NCBI RefSeq assembly: GCF_000612445.1
Contig: NZ_BALC01000002.1
Location: forward strand, 248,001 to 312,000
Direction: 5' to 3'
DNA from: Liquorilactobacillus sucicola DSM 21376 = JCM 15457
Lineage (GTDB): Bacteria > Bacillota > Bacilli > Lactobacillales > Lactobacillaceae
Length of the DNA stretch: 64,000 nt
Shown here: positions 10,911 to 19,319 of the stretch, in pieces
Layout of the letters: each line of letters opens with the position of its first letter
How positions within the stretch are numbered: position 1 is the first letter of the stretch
The notes under the pieces: model-generated
What the model was told of the DNA's origin: nothing
Seen by the model: the letters and a program-made list of their open reading frames with translations, nothing else
Database searches by the model: none
Made by a program: the position numbers and the translations under genes

Positions 10911-11834
10911 TTAAAGCGAGTCAATGTAATCAAGCAAGGCGCCTTCACGTAAACCATTATTTGAAAATAGGATCTCTGGGATATGCAAGGTCCTTAGGAT
11001 TAAGGAAATAGGAATTAGGCCGCCGATAATGACATCTGCACGTGCTTTAGCCAGTCCAGGAATCTTCTCACGTTTTGCTTGATTAAGATCAACTAAATCT
11101 GCAAAAATTTCAAAAGCTTCTTCACTTGTAAGTCTGTAGCCGTGAAGGCAAGGTAATTTATCCTTATTCTGCTTTCTGCGTGCAATTTTGGCTAAAGTTC
11201 GGTTACTGCCCCCAAGGACAACGAGCTGCGCTTTATGGGCATCAAAAAGCCAGTTAATATCAGTAATTTTTTTCTCGACAAAAGTCATAGCCTTAAATAA
11301 GTCGGAGGCAGCAATTTCATTATTCAATGAGAACTCTTGTGAGACGGTTACTGAACCAAGTGGCAAGCTAATTAGGTCGCTGACCTCTTTGTTCTTTACT
11401 AAAATGAGTTCTGTGCTGGCACCCCCCGTATCCATAATAATACAGTTGTCTTCGATAGGAAGTGTCCGTGTCACACCTAGAAAATCAAGATATGCCTCTC
11501 GCTCTCCGGAGATAACATTAAACTCGATTCCAATGCGTTTCTTTACGAGTTTCAGAAAATCAGCCTGATTTCTGGCCTGTCTCACAGCAGCGGTGGCTAA
11601 AGCTGTTATTTTAACGTTTTTTAATTTCGAATAGGTATCCTTGAATGTGGATAAGGCTTTAAGTGTTCGCTCGATGGGTTCTTTCTGTAGGATCTTCTTA
11701 GACCCCATATTTTCTGACAGACGGACCATTTCTTTTAACTGATGGGTAACTTTGACTTCTTTTTTGTCGTTTATCTGTGAAATTGTCATCCTGATTGAAT
11801 TTGAACCAAGATCGATTACCACAAAATTTTCCAT
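10911..11834 (-). CDS. ppx: Exopolyphosphatase, Ppx/GppA family (short form)
   Basis: 307-aa Ppx/GppA phosphatase that trims phosphate from polyphosphate ends or acts on (p)ppGpp-related nucleotides. Both actin-like phosphate-binding motifs are intact: VIDLGSNSIRM (residues 5-15) and IMDTGGASTELILV (about 137-150). It has only the two actin-like domains and lacks the C-terminal HD domain of long Ppx proteins. ATG follows AAGGAGGATGAG and starts 2 bases after the ppk stop, so it is the last gene of a four-gene operon. Its intact motifs contrast with the degenerate Ppx N-half at 14601. Confidence 0.9.
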   Translation of the reverse strand: MENFVVIDLGSNSIRMTISQINDKKEVKVTHQLKEMVRLSENMGSKKILQKEPIERTLKALSTFKDTYSKLKNVKITALATAAVRQARNQADFLKLVKKRIGIEFNVISGEREAYLDFLGVTRTLPIEDNCIIMDTGGASTELILVKNKEVSDLISLPLGSVTVSQEFSLNNEIAASDLFKAMTFVEKKITDINWLFDAHKAQLVVLGGSNRTLAKIARRKQNKDKLPCLHGYRLTSEEAFEIFADLVDLNQAKREKIPGLAKARADVIIGGLIPISLILRTLHIPEILFSNNGLREGALLDYIDSL

Positions 11835-11836
11835 TT

Positions 11837-14002
11837 TTACTCATCCTCCTTGTCACCAGATAAGTGTACCATACTTTCATGGCGGGTCATCGGATGAAAA
11901 ACTGATGCATCCCTTTTGGCATCATGCTTTTGTTTAAGCAAAAGTTTATTTTTTTGTTGGGCCTCTTGGACGAAATGCTCCTGTGCGTTTAATGGTGTCA
12001 GACCACGTCGGTCCAGTTTTTCGAATTGTTCACCGCGCAAAACGCGGGTTTTGATGTTATCCTGCCACATTGTCGAAAAAATTGAAATTACTTTCTGCCG
12101 CAGATTGTCTTGCAGGACCGGGAACAAAAGCTCAACTCGCCGGTTTAGGTTGCGAGTCATCATATCAGCGCTTGAAAGATAAACATCCTCATTACCGCCA
12201 TTGTAAAAATAATATATACGGCTATGCTCTAAGAATCGTCCAATAATCGAATGGACATGGATATTTTCACTGACATTAGGAATCATTGTTTTCAAGCAAC
12301 AGATGCCGCGGACAATCAGATCGATCTTAACACCGGCAGCTGAAGCTTGATAAAGCTTTTCGATAATTTTTTGATCGGAAAGTGAGTTCATTTTCATTTT
12401 TATTGCTGCCGGCTGTCCCTTTTCAGCAGCATCAATTTCAACATCAATTTTCTTATTGATGAAGGAACGAATTTTTTTAGGGGAGATATGCAATTTGTGG
12501 AAATAAGGGGGTTTAGCATATCCCGATAACATATTAAAAATATTCGAGGCATCAATTCCCATGTCTGGATTGGCAGTTAAAATGCCCATATCTGTATAGA
12601 AATTAGCAGTCACATCATTGTAGTTTCCTGTTCCTAAGTGCATATAACGGCGAATACCATCTTCATCCCGTCGGATAACAAGTGCAAGCTTACAGTGGGT
12701 TTTTAAACCAACTAAGCCATAAATAACGTGGCAGCCCATCTTTTCAAGCTGTTTGGCCCAGCGAACATTATTTTCTTCATCAAAACGTGCCTTAACCTCT
12801 ACCAGTACTGTGACCTGCTTGCCATGTTGAGCTGCCAAACCAAGATACTTAATGATAGGTGAGTTGCCGGAAACACGGTATAAAGTCATTTTGATGGCTA
12901 AAGTATTCGGATCAGAGGCAGCTTGGGCAATGAATTGGACAACCGAACTGAAAGAATCATAAGGATGCTGCATAAAGTAGTCATGTTGCCGAATCGCTGT
13001 AAAAATGTTTTTGCCGGGTGCTAATTTTGGATCGATATATGAATTATAAGGCGGGTACCGTAACTCTTGGTGACCGGAAACTAAACGTGGCAGTTTCTTC
13101 AAGAACGTCAGGTCAACTGGTCCGTTAATTCGATAAACAGCCTTTTTGTCTGCATCGAGTGTTTTAATCAAACGTTCCCTAAGATGGCTGCCCATTGTAT
13201 TTTCGATCTCAAAGCGCATGATTCCACCGTGTTCTCTTTTTTTTAGTTGCTTTTGGACCTCACGTAGTAAATCGGATGTGTCTTCTTCAGCAACGTCAAG
13301 GTCCATATCGCGAATAACGCGATAGGCTGCGACTTCGCTGACTTTGTAGCCGGAGAACAGGTTTTCAACAAATTCTTTAATAATATCTTCAATCAAAATA
13401 AACGTATTATCACTATTGGGCAATTTGATGATGCGTCCGAAAACTTCAGGTATTCTGATTGTTGCGAAACGTTTATTATTTTGATTATCTGATTCATGAA
13501 TACGAACTGCAAGATTCAATGAATTGTTGCTAATGAAAGGAAAAGGGCGTGAAGAGTCGTCAGCCAGTGGTGTAAGGACTGGGTACAGATCATCATTAAA
13601 ATAACGTTTGATAAATTTATACTGCTCATCATTCGCCTCTTGCGGGGTAATGATCCGGATATTATTTTTTTCGAGTTGTGGCAAGAGTGAGCGGTTATAA
13701 GTTGTATAGCGTTTAGCAACCATTTTCTGTTCTTGTTCGTTGATGGCATCAATTTGCTGCTTAGGTGTCATTCCAGAAGCGTCGGTTGATTGGATGTTAA
13801 CAGAATACATTTTATTGAGTGAGGCAACCCGAACCATGAAGAATTCATCTACATTGCTTTGCGTAATACCAAGAAAATTAACTCTTTCTAGCAAGGGGTT
13901 ATCAATGTCACGCGCCTCTTCTAAAACACGACCGTTGAAGTCAAGCCAACTCAATTCACGATTTTTGAAATATTTGTGTTTGTTAAATTCTGATTTCTTC
14001 AT
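11837..14002 (-). CDS. ppk: Polyphosphate kinase 1
   Basis: 721-aa PPK1, a membrane-associated enzyme that reversibly polymerises the gamma phosphate of ATP into polyphosphate. The N-domain begins FKNRELSWLDFNGRVLEEA. The phospholipase-D-like catalytic domains contain the autophosphorylated histidine in YMHLGTGNYND and the second histidine in FLEHSRIYYFYNGG. Length is normal. Its start overlaps the stop of the HD-domain gene by 4 bases (ATGA), and the downstream ppx follows within 2 bases. Pairing of kinase with two Ppx-type proteins indicates a dedicated polyphosphate-turnover operon. Confidence 0.96.
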   Translation of the reverse strand: MKKSEFNKHKYFKNRELSWLDFNGRVLEEARDIDNPLLERVNFLGITQSNVDEFFMVRVASLNKMYSVNIQSTDASGMTPKQQIDAINEQEQKMVAKRYTTYNRSLLPQLEKNNIRIITPQEANDEQYKFIKRYFNDDLYPVLTPLADDSSRPFPFISNNSLNLAVRIHESDNQNNKRFATIRIPEVFGRIIKLPNSDNTFILIEDIIKEFVENLFSGYKVSEVAAYRVIRDMDLDVAEEDTSDLLREVQKQLKKREHGGIMRFEIENTMGSHLRERLIKTLDADKKAVYRINGPVDLTFLKKLPRLVSGHQELRYPPYNSYIDPKLAPGKNIFTAIRQHDYFMQHPYDSFSSVVQFIAQAASDPNTLAIKMTLYRVSGNSPIIKYLGLAAQHGKQVTVLVEVKARFDEENNVRWAKQLEKMGCHVIYGLVGLKTHCKLALVIRRDEDGIRRYMHLGTGNYNDVTANFYTDMGILTANPDMGIDASNIFNMLSGYAKPPYFHKLHISPKKIRSFINKKIDVEIDAAEKGQPAAIKMKMNSLSDQKIIEKLYQASAAGVKIDLIVRGICCLKTMIPNVSENIHVHSIIGRFLEHSRIYYFYNGGNEDVYLSSADMMTRNLNRRVELLFPVLQDNLRQKVISIFSTMWQDNIKTRVLRGEQFEKLDRRGLTPLNAQEHFVQEAQQKNKLLLKQKHDAKRDASVFHPMTRHESMVHLSGDKEDE

Positions 14003-14604
14003 TTTTGTTGTCTCCTTTGCTTCAAAATCGGATCGATTCCAAAGACCTCTTTGAATAATGCAGACTTATTGTTGAATGACCATGCTTCCAGAGCGATATT
14101 TTGGTTTGAGTAGGCATAGATAAACATGGTCGAACCTCGCAAAGAAACTGAGATCTTTTTAATTTTCTGTTCACGGGCATCATCCAAAGCATCAGCTAGG
14201 CGCAAGATAGCTGCAAGTTTTGCAACACTCATTTGAACTGTCGGTTCAAGCTTTTGAAAATGAGGCTGATCTGTTTCAGGAGTTTCACTGCTATGATAGC
14301 GCGAAACTTCGGCAATGATCTGATTCTCATCATTTGAGAGACCAATTAGTCTAGTTGCTTCAAGAATATAAGCAGAGTGGCGGTAATGTTGCTGCTGATT
14401 GATGTAATTACCAATATCATCAACGATACAGGCAATATTAAGCAGTAACCGTTCCCGTTTTCCAAGATGATGGATGCGCTTGAGTTGATCAAAAAGATGC
14501 AAAGCCAGTTTGGAAACATTTTGGCGGTGCGCATGACTTGTAAGATAACGTGATGCTAGGTTTTCAGCTGAAGTTAGAATCATTCCGTTCAAGTCAATAC
14601 TCAT
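13999..14604 (-). CDS. HD-domain protein: C-terminal half of a split Ppx
   Basis: 201 aa corresponding to the C-terminal HD region of long exopolyphosphatases (LASRYLTSHAHRQNVSKLA, then GKRERLLLNIACIVDDIGNY, then HSAYIL and RYHSSE). The metal-ligand pattern is altered: where an H-D pair is expected the text reads VDDIG. Together with the preceding gene it makes about 505 residues, the length of a full Ppx. Its ATG overlaps the upstream stop as ATGA, and no ribosome-binding site is visible before it. It may be a genuine gene split with translational coupling or a single-base frameshift in one gene. Confidence 0.75.
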   Translation of the reverse strand: MSIDLNGMILTSAENLASRYLTSHAHRQNVSKLALHLFDQLKRIHHLGKRERLLLNIACIVDDIGNYINQQQHYRHSAYILEATRLIGLSNDENQIIAEVSRYHSSETPETDQPHFQKLEPTVQMSVAKLAAILRLADALDDAREQKIKKISVSLRGSTMFIYAYSNQNIALEAWSFNNKSALFKEVFGIDPILKQRRQQK

Positions 14605-15506
14605 GAGCCAGTTCTGGTTGCTCGTTCAATGGCAAGACCATCTGAGACGGCAATGTTTGTGATGATTACCTTTTTGGCAGCAATCAGTTTTATAATTTTC
14701 TCAATAAGAATGAAGTAGGGAATAATACGCCCAATCTCATTTTCATCAAGGTCGAAAAAGTTCATCAGATATTGATCTGAGGATTTGATAACAGTAGCAT
14801 AAAGTTTTTTAAAATCTTCAACATTCATTGTGTAAGATGTTTTACCGGCAGGGATGAATTTTTGTGCGAGCACATAGGCATCTTGCAGCACAAGATTTGA
14901 ACTCTCTTTTTTCTTGGAAAAAACATGATGTAGGTGTTCAAGTTTGCTGCCGATATAATCTTCAATAACTTCGACAGAGTCGCTTGCACTCAGCTTCATA
15001 GCCGCGGAAATTTCCCCAATGTGCGAGGAACCTAAATCAATGTTCCAAGTGGAGATGAATTTCTGTTCGTCAAATTGCGATAAAGAAGCACGTTCGATAC
15101 CTAAACTTAACAAATAGGTGGATGTTAGACTGAGCTTTTCGAAATTGTCCAGATGAACCTTGACAGCAGTTGCTTTGTAGTACGTCAGTTGGCTGGTGCT
15201 TAGCCATTTTATATGTAATCCTGTTCGAATGTAGAGCTGCTCACCGAGATAGCGCGCCCTAATAGTATCAAGCTGCTGCTGGTTACCCCAGAGTTTTACA
15301 TTTTTGACACCGTAATCTTTTGCTAGTTGGAGGTAGCCATTGATAGCGCCAGCTATTTCCTCAACGCTTTGATCATACTGATAATTTTTGTTGGAAAAGG
15401 TATTTGAAAAGACATTCTCGACTTTCGTCAATTTTTTTAAATCAATAATTGAGAGTTGAATACGTCTAGGTGTCATGTAAATGATACCGAAAAGTTTCAT
15501 TGCCAC
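14601..15506 (-). CDS. Degenerate Ppx/GppA N-terminal half
   Basis: 301-aa protein aligned with the two actin-like domains of Ppx/GppA; the C-terminal VSDGLAIERA is the typical end of domain II. The catalytic motifs are weak: the first phosphate-binding loop reads LFGIIYMTPRRIQLSII instead of D-x-G-S-N-S, and the second reads WNIDLGSSHIGEI. Activity is therefore doubtful, although related lactobacillar proteins may share this. GTG 15506 is preferred because GGGG lies 8 bases upstream; ATG 15500 is the alternative. First gene of the operon, followed by the HD half, ppk and an intact short ppx. Confidence 0.72.
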   Translation of the reverse strand: MAMKLFGIIYMTPRRIQLSIIDLKKLTKVENVFSNTFSNKNYQYDQSVEEIAGAINGYLQLAKDYGVKNVKLWGNQQQLDTIRARYLGEQLYIRTGLHIKWLSTSQLTYYKATAVKVHLDNFEKLSLTSTYLLSLGIERASLSQFDEQKFISTWNIDLGSSHIGEISAAMKLSASDSVEVIEDYIGSKLEHLHHVFSKKKESSNLVLQDAYVLAQKFIPAGKTSYTMNVEDFKKLYATVIKSSDQYLMNFFDLDENEIGRIIPYFILIEKIIKLIAAKKVIITNIAVSDGLAIERATRTGS

Positions 15507-15655
15507 AATAATCACCCCGCTCTTTCTTCTTTACCTAATTCTAACAACCATCTTAAACTTTATAAAGAAAAGATTGTGTAAAATTTGGGTATTTTTTGTA
15601 CCAAGTATTAAAAAGCTTGTCGCAGGCTGCTGTACTTCTAATTGATATTTTTTAA

Positions 15656-15684
15656 CTGACAAGTTTTGCTCTACGTGTTATGAT
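15656..15684 (+). promoter_or_regulatory. Promoter upstream of ddl
   Basis: CTGACA (15656-15661), 17-base spacer, TATGAT (15679-15684). Two further TATAAT hexamers lie nearer the gene, at 15746-15751 and 15763-15768, without good -35 partners. The gene therefore may have tandem promoters. Confidence 0.5.
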
Positions 15685-15798
15685 GCTAGAGGGTATAGGG
15701 CAATAGAAGATGTTGTTTCTCTGTACATTAAGCAAAAAATTATCGTATAATAGGTAAAACCGTATAATAAGATTAGGGAATAGGAATGAGATATATTT

Positions 15799-16919
15799 AT
15801 GGACAAAAAGAAATTGCACGTTGCACTGTTTTTTGGAGGAAATTCATCGGAGCATGATGTTTCAAAACGTTCGGCACATAATATCTATGATGCAATGGAC
15901 AAGAACAAGTATGATGTTTCAGTCTTTATGTTTACCAAGGATGGATATCTGTTAGGAAACAAGGATTCAATGCGCATCTTTGATGGCGAGGACGAGGATA
16001 AAGTTGTAGCGGAAATTTTGCCAAAAGTCGACTTTACTAATCCTCTGGCCAATATTCAGAATATCTCTGAAGTGAAAGACATTGATGTTTTCTATCCCGT
16101 TATCCACGGCAACATGGGTGAAGATGGGACTATTCAAGGACTATTCCGGCTATTGAATAAACCTTGGATTGGAAGTGGGGTAGGATCATCTGCTGTTTCA
16201 TTCGATAAAGATTGGACCAAGCAGTTGTTGACGCACAATGGTGTGCGCAATACGAAGTATCTTGTAGTAACACCAGAGAATCAAAAAGAATACACATATG
16301 AAAAATGCAGCGCAGAATTAGGCAAAACGCTTTTTGTAAAGCCGGCCCGTCAAGGCTCATCTGTTGGTATTTTCAAAGTTGACAACAAGGACGAGTTTGA
16401 CCGTGCAGTAAAAGATGGATTCCATTATGATTTTAAACTTTTAGTCGAAGAATCAATTGAACATCCGCGTGAAGTTGAGTGCTCTGTTTTAGGTAACCGG
16501 GATATCAAGGCATCAAAATTAGGTGCGATTAGAATTCCAGAGACAGATACTTTCTATGACTATAACAATAAATTTGTGGATGCTTCTGGCGTTGTTTTTG
16601 ATTTACCAGTTGATCTGCCTGAGAAGTTGGCTAAGGAGATCACACAAATGTCACTAGATGCATTTCGTGTGTTAGGTAATCGGGGACTGGCTCGGATGGA
16701 TTTCCTTGTTGACCAAAACGATGTACCGTATTTTGGAGAGGCTAATACATTGCCAGGATTCACAAACATCTCGTTGTACCACAACTATGGCAAGTTTCAG
16801 GGATAAATTACAGCGACTTGATTGACAGATTGATCCAGTTAGCAATTGAAGAGTTCGATGACAATGCCAAGTTGCATTATGATTTTGTTGAACTTGGTGA
16901 GGAAAAACTCTCAAAATAG
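15799..16919 (+). pseudogene. ddl: D-alanine--D-alanine ligase, frameshifted near the 3' end
   Basis: ATP-grasp ligase that makes the D-Ala-D-Ala dipeptide for peptidoglycan. The N-terminal GGNSSEHDVSKRSA, the ATP-binding lid region ARQGSSVGI and the C-terminal EANTLPGFTNISLY are present. After TAC-CAC-AA at 16777-16784 the frame breaks: the uninterrupted version stops 19 bases later in this frame (16804-16806). The next frame continues CTA-TGG-CAA and reads LWQVSGINYSDLIDRLIQLA down to TAG 16917-16919, exactly the conserved Ddl C-terminus. One base is missing from an expected AAA or AAG codon at 16783-16785. The gene is normally essential, so sequencing error is likely unless another ddl exists. 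Confidence 0.88.
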
Positions 16920-17033
16920 CTTAAGCCGTTTGAATAAGCTGATTTGACTGTATCTGCAATTTACGGTTAAACAAACCAGCCGATCTGGCTATTGAAAAAT
17001 ATTAATTTGTATGATGTGAGCTTTAAATACAGG

Positions 17034-17066
17034 GGACTGGGTCAAAAATTAATTTTGATCTAGTCC
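17034..17066. repeat. Palindrome of the dispersed repeat family
   Basis: Arms GGACTGGGTCAAAAATT and AATTTTGATCTAGTCC, followed by TTTT on the plus strand, so it can act as a terminator for the ddl gene. The rest of 16920-17275 holds only A/T-rich sequence and the ribosome site of tag. Confidence 0.7.
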
Positions 17067-17275
17067 TTTTATGTATGTTATAAGTTAAAAAATTTTCGGT
17101 TAGGTTTGTATTGTTTGTAGCAGAAGACTAATTATATTTGTAGTTTCAAGCTAGTATTCAAACTTACTTTTTACTATTTCTAGTCAGGCGACCAGTAAGT
17201 TTTTGCTTGAAAATGTAAGTATTTAGCGTATTAATAAGATAATGAAGAAAATAAAGGCTCTTGGGAGGCTCTAAA

Positions 17276-17833
17276 ATGATACAGAGGTGTGATTGGGCAA
17301 CAACAGGAAGTGAACTCTTGTGTGATTATCATGATAATGAGTGGGGAGAAAAAAACGAAGACGAGCGTGCTGTTTTTGAAATGCTGAGTCTTGAAATTAT
17401 GCAGGCAGGCTTAAATTGGGACCTAGTCTTGAAGAAAAGGCAAGCCTTCAGAGAGGCCTTTGATGGTTTTGAAATCGAGAAAGTGGCAGTATATGATTCG
17501 ACAAAAGTCGAGGAACTTAGACATGATGAAGCTATTATTCGAAATCAACGCAAGATACTCGCCATAATCAATAATGCTCAAGCAGCTAGTAAACTAAAAG
17601 CTGAAGGGACAGGACTAGCTGAGTTTGTTTGGCAGCTGGCAGATAACAAAGTAATCGTGAATAATTGGAAGCACGCTGAACAGGTTCCATCTAAAACACC
17701 TTTTTCACAAGAAGTCGCTGTCAGGTTGCAAAAAAAGGGGTTTAAATTTGTGGGACCGACCATCGTATATTCCTTTTTGCAGGCAATTGGAGTTATCGAT
17801 GACCATCTGTCTTATTGCTCATTTAAAAAGTAA
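17276..17833 (+). CDS. tag: DNA-3-methyladenine glycosylase I
   Basis: 185-aa base-excision repair enzyme that removes 3-methyladenine from alkylated DNA. It begins MIQRCDWATTGSELLCDYHD, giving the conserved N-terminal zinc-site cysteine and the tryptophan/tyrosine block (YHDNEWG). SLEIMQAGLNWDLVLKKR is the family helix-hairpin-helix region, and KGFKFVGPTIVYSFLQAIG the conserved C-terminal segment with the final zinc-site residues near DDHLSYC. ATG 17276 follows GGGAGG by 7 bases. Stand-alone gene bounded by palindromes on both sides. Confidence 0.93.
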   Translation: MIQRCDWATTGSELLCDYHDNEWGEKNEDERAVFEMLSLEIMQAGLNWDLVLKKRQAFREAFDGFEIEKVAVYDSTKVEELRHDEAIIRNQRKILAIINNAQAASKLKAEGTGLAEFVWQLADNKVIVNNWKHAEQVPSKTPFSQEVAVRLQKKGFKFVGPTIVYSFLQAIGVIDDHLSYCSFKK

Positions 17834-17937
17834 CAGAAGACGAGGATACTCATAATGAGAAGTTGTGATAGTTCACACTTAAACTAATGAGATTGAATGC
17901 TGAAACGCATTAATTCGTAAATCATATCTTAAACAAA

Positions 17938-17972
17938 GTAGGGTCGAGACAATTTTTTTGCCTCGGCCCTAC
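17938..17972. terminator. Bidirectional terminator between tag and uspA
   Basis: Stem GGGTCGAG/CTCGGCCC with a T-rich loop, between convergent genes. It resembles the dispersed palindromes in position and size but its sequence is different. Confidence 0.6.
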
Positions 17973-18003
17973 GAAATATACTAATGATGAACTTGCCTAA
18001 TTG

Positions 18004-18498
18004 TTATTTGTTTTTGCGCTCTTTATCTTTTTGAAGAACAGGGTTATTTTCCAAGTCAGTTCTAACAACCAAAACATCACACGCAGCTGTACGCGTTACA
18101 TATTCAGTCACTGAACCAATCAGTAAACGTTCGACCGCATTTAAACCGGTTGCACCGATCATAATCAAATCAGTATTTTCTTCTTCAGGAATTTCTTTTG
18201 CAATAATTACTTTTGGTGCGCCGTATTCAATTGAATAGTCGGTGTTTTCTAAACCAGCTTTTTTAGCCTCTGCGACATAACCTTCAATTGTTTTACGTGC
18301 AGTATCGGTAATTTGCTCAACCATTGCCGTGTCAAAACTGGAAATATTTTGAAAAGCTCGTGTGTCCACGACATGAACTAAATGCAACTTAGTTTGTGGA
18401 CCGTTACGTTTAGCAACTTGAACAGCTTTTTTGAAAGCAAGTTCTGCTTCTTTCGATCCATCGACAGGCACAAGAATGTTTTTGTATTGTTGTAACAT
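18004..18498 (-). CDS. Universal stress protein UspA family
   Basis: 164-aa cytosolic UspA-fold protein. It starts MLQQYKNILVPVDGSKEAE with the acidic beta-1 residue, and carries the ATP-binding signature G-x2-G-x9-G-S near residues 125-140 (GATGLNAVERLLIGS), so it should belong to the ATP-binding branch. Its role is stress survival; no partner is known. ATG 18498 is chosen over GTG 18507 because GGG lies 8 bases before it. A good promoter lies directly upstream (18540-18568). The C-terminal tail is short and lysine-rich. Confidence 0.93.
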   Translation of the reverse strand: MLQQYKNILVPVDGSKEAELAFKKAVQVAKRNGPQTKLHLVHVVDTRAFQNISSFDTAMVEQITDTARKTIEGYVAEAKKAGLENTDYSIEYGAPKVIIAKEIPEEENTDLIMIGATGLNAVERLLIGSVTEYVTRTAACDVLVVRTDLENNPVLQKDKERKNK

Positions 18499-18539
18499 TG
18501 AAATCACCCTTTCTATTTACCACACTTCCATTCTACGTT

Positions 18540-18568
18540 ATTTTAGACTAAAAAAAAAGTGAAAACAA
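18540..18568 (-). promoter_or_regulatory. uspA promoter
   Basis: On the minus strand: TTGTTT (18563-18568), 17-base spacer containing a T run, TAAAAT (18540-18545). Position and spacing fit a vegetative sigma-A promoter about 40 bases before the uspA start. Confidence 0.6.
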
Positions 18569-18581
18569 TTACATAATAGCA

Positions 18582-18866
18582 TTATTGGAGAAAAATCAAT
18601 AACATGATTGGGAGTGTTGCAATCACTATAACATCAATGATTAAAACTACTGCGAGAATCCAAGTGGCAAAAAAGAAACCTGTTAGAAAAGTAGCTAGTG
18701 CCGCAACAAGAAGTAATATGCCATATATTCTTACGATCACAGACAAAGCATGATTGTTTTCTGGATGAAACATTAAAAAGGTTTTATGATGATGCGTATA
18801 GAGATAGTAACCCAAGAAAAAAATGATTCCTGTTAGAAACAGAGTTAGAATATTGACAATGTTCAT
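18582..18866 (-). CDS. Small membrane protein, unknown function
   Basis: 94-aa protein with three hydrophobic segments: residues 3-20 (VNILTLFLTGIIFFLGYYLY), about 43-65 (LSVIVRIYGILLLVAALATF) and 68-92, so a small three-pass membrane protein. The loop between the first two contains HHHKTFLMFHPENNH. I do not recognise a named family. ATG 18866 follows AAGGAG at about 9 bases; a longer frame reaching 18920 has no ribosome site. It lies upstream of uspA on the same strand but has its own spacing and may be separately expressed. Confidence 0.65.
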   Translation of the reverse strand: MNIVNILTLFLTGIIFFLGYYLYTHHHKTFLMFHPENNHALSVIVRIYGILLLVAALATFLTGFFFATWILAVVLIIDVIVIATLPIMLLIFLQ

Positions 18867-19039
18867 ATGTAAAACTCCTTTAATGATTTGTACTGCATAT
18901 TGGACTAAAGACTCAGACAATTTAAAAAAGGCTGTAGCCAGATGGAGTCAGAGGCCTGAGCGTTGATTGCTAAATTTAAGAAAAAAGCGTTAGCAGCAAA
19001 AGTAGATAATTAGTTCACAAAGTATAGGCTTAAAATAAA

Positions 19040-19075
19040 GAGGCTGGACCAAAATATAACTCTTGGTCTAACCTC
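19040..19075. repeat. Dispersed-family palindrome at the end of 6S RNA
   Basis: Arms GAGGCTGGACCAAAA and TCTTGGTCTAACCTC. On the minus strand it follows the 6S RNA gene and a small hairpin (AAAGTA/TACTTT at 19080-19096), and it is followed by a T-rich tract, so it probably ends 6S transcription. Confidence 0.65.
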
Positions 19076-19089
19076 AACAAAGTAAGGAT

Positions 19090-19283
19090 ACTTTGAAAAT
19101 CCGCTTGATGCCGTTAATCGTCTCTGTAGTTGAACCCGCTCTCAAGCAGGTGGTTTTCGTTCAATCAGTTTTTAACTTCCCAAGCAATGCCTAGGCATGT
19201 TAGCCGCTGATTATCCCAAAAGCCGTAATTATAGGTGTTCGGTCAACCTTACGTTATGAGACAACGCGTACACCTCAGATTCA
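19090..19283 (-). ncRNA. ssrS: 6S RNA
   Basis: 6S RNA binds sigma-A RNA polymerase by mimicking an open promoter. Evidence: an excellent minus-strand promoter with TTGCTA (19312-19317), 17-base spacer and TAGAAT (19289-19294) preceded by TG; a closing stem in which 5' TTGAATCTG pairs with 3' CGGATTTTCAA; a second paired block GCGTTGTCTC with GAGACGATTAACGGC; a long central rod with an internal bubble; and about 190 nt length. It lies directly downstream of rarA, the same neighbourhood as bsrA/yrvN in Bacillus. Exact ends are estimates. Confidence 0.75.
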
Positions 19284-19319
19284 ACTTTATTCTAGCATAG
19301 AGGTAGGTGTTTAGCAATT

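Noticed and set aside
16783-16806. Programmed frameshift in ddl
   Set aside because: No slippery heptamer, no downstream pseudoknot visible, and other broken genes show the same one-base loss; error or mutation is simpler.
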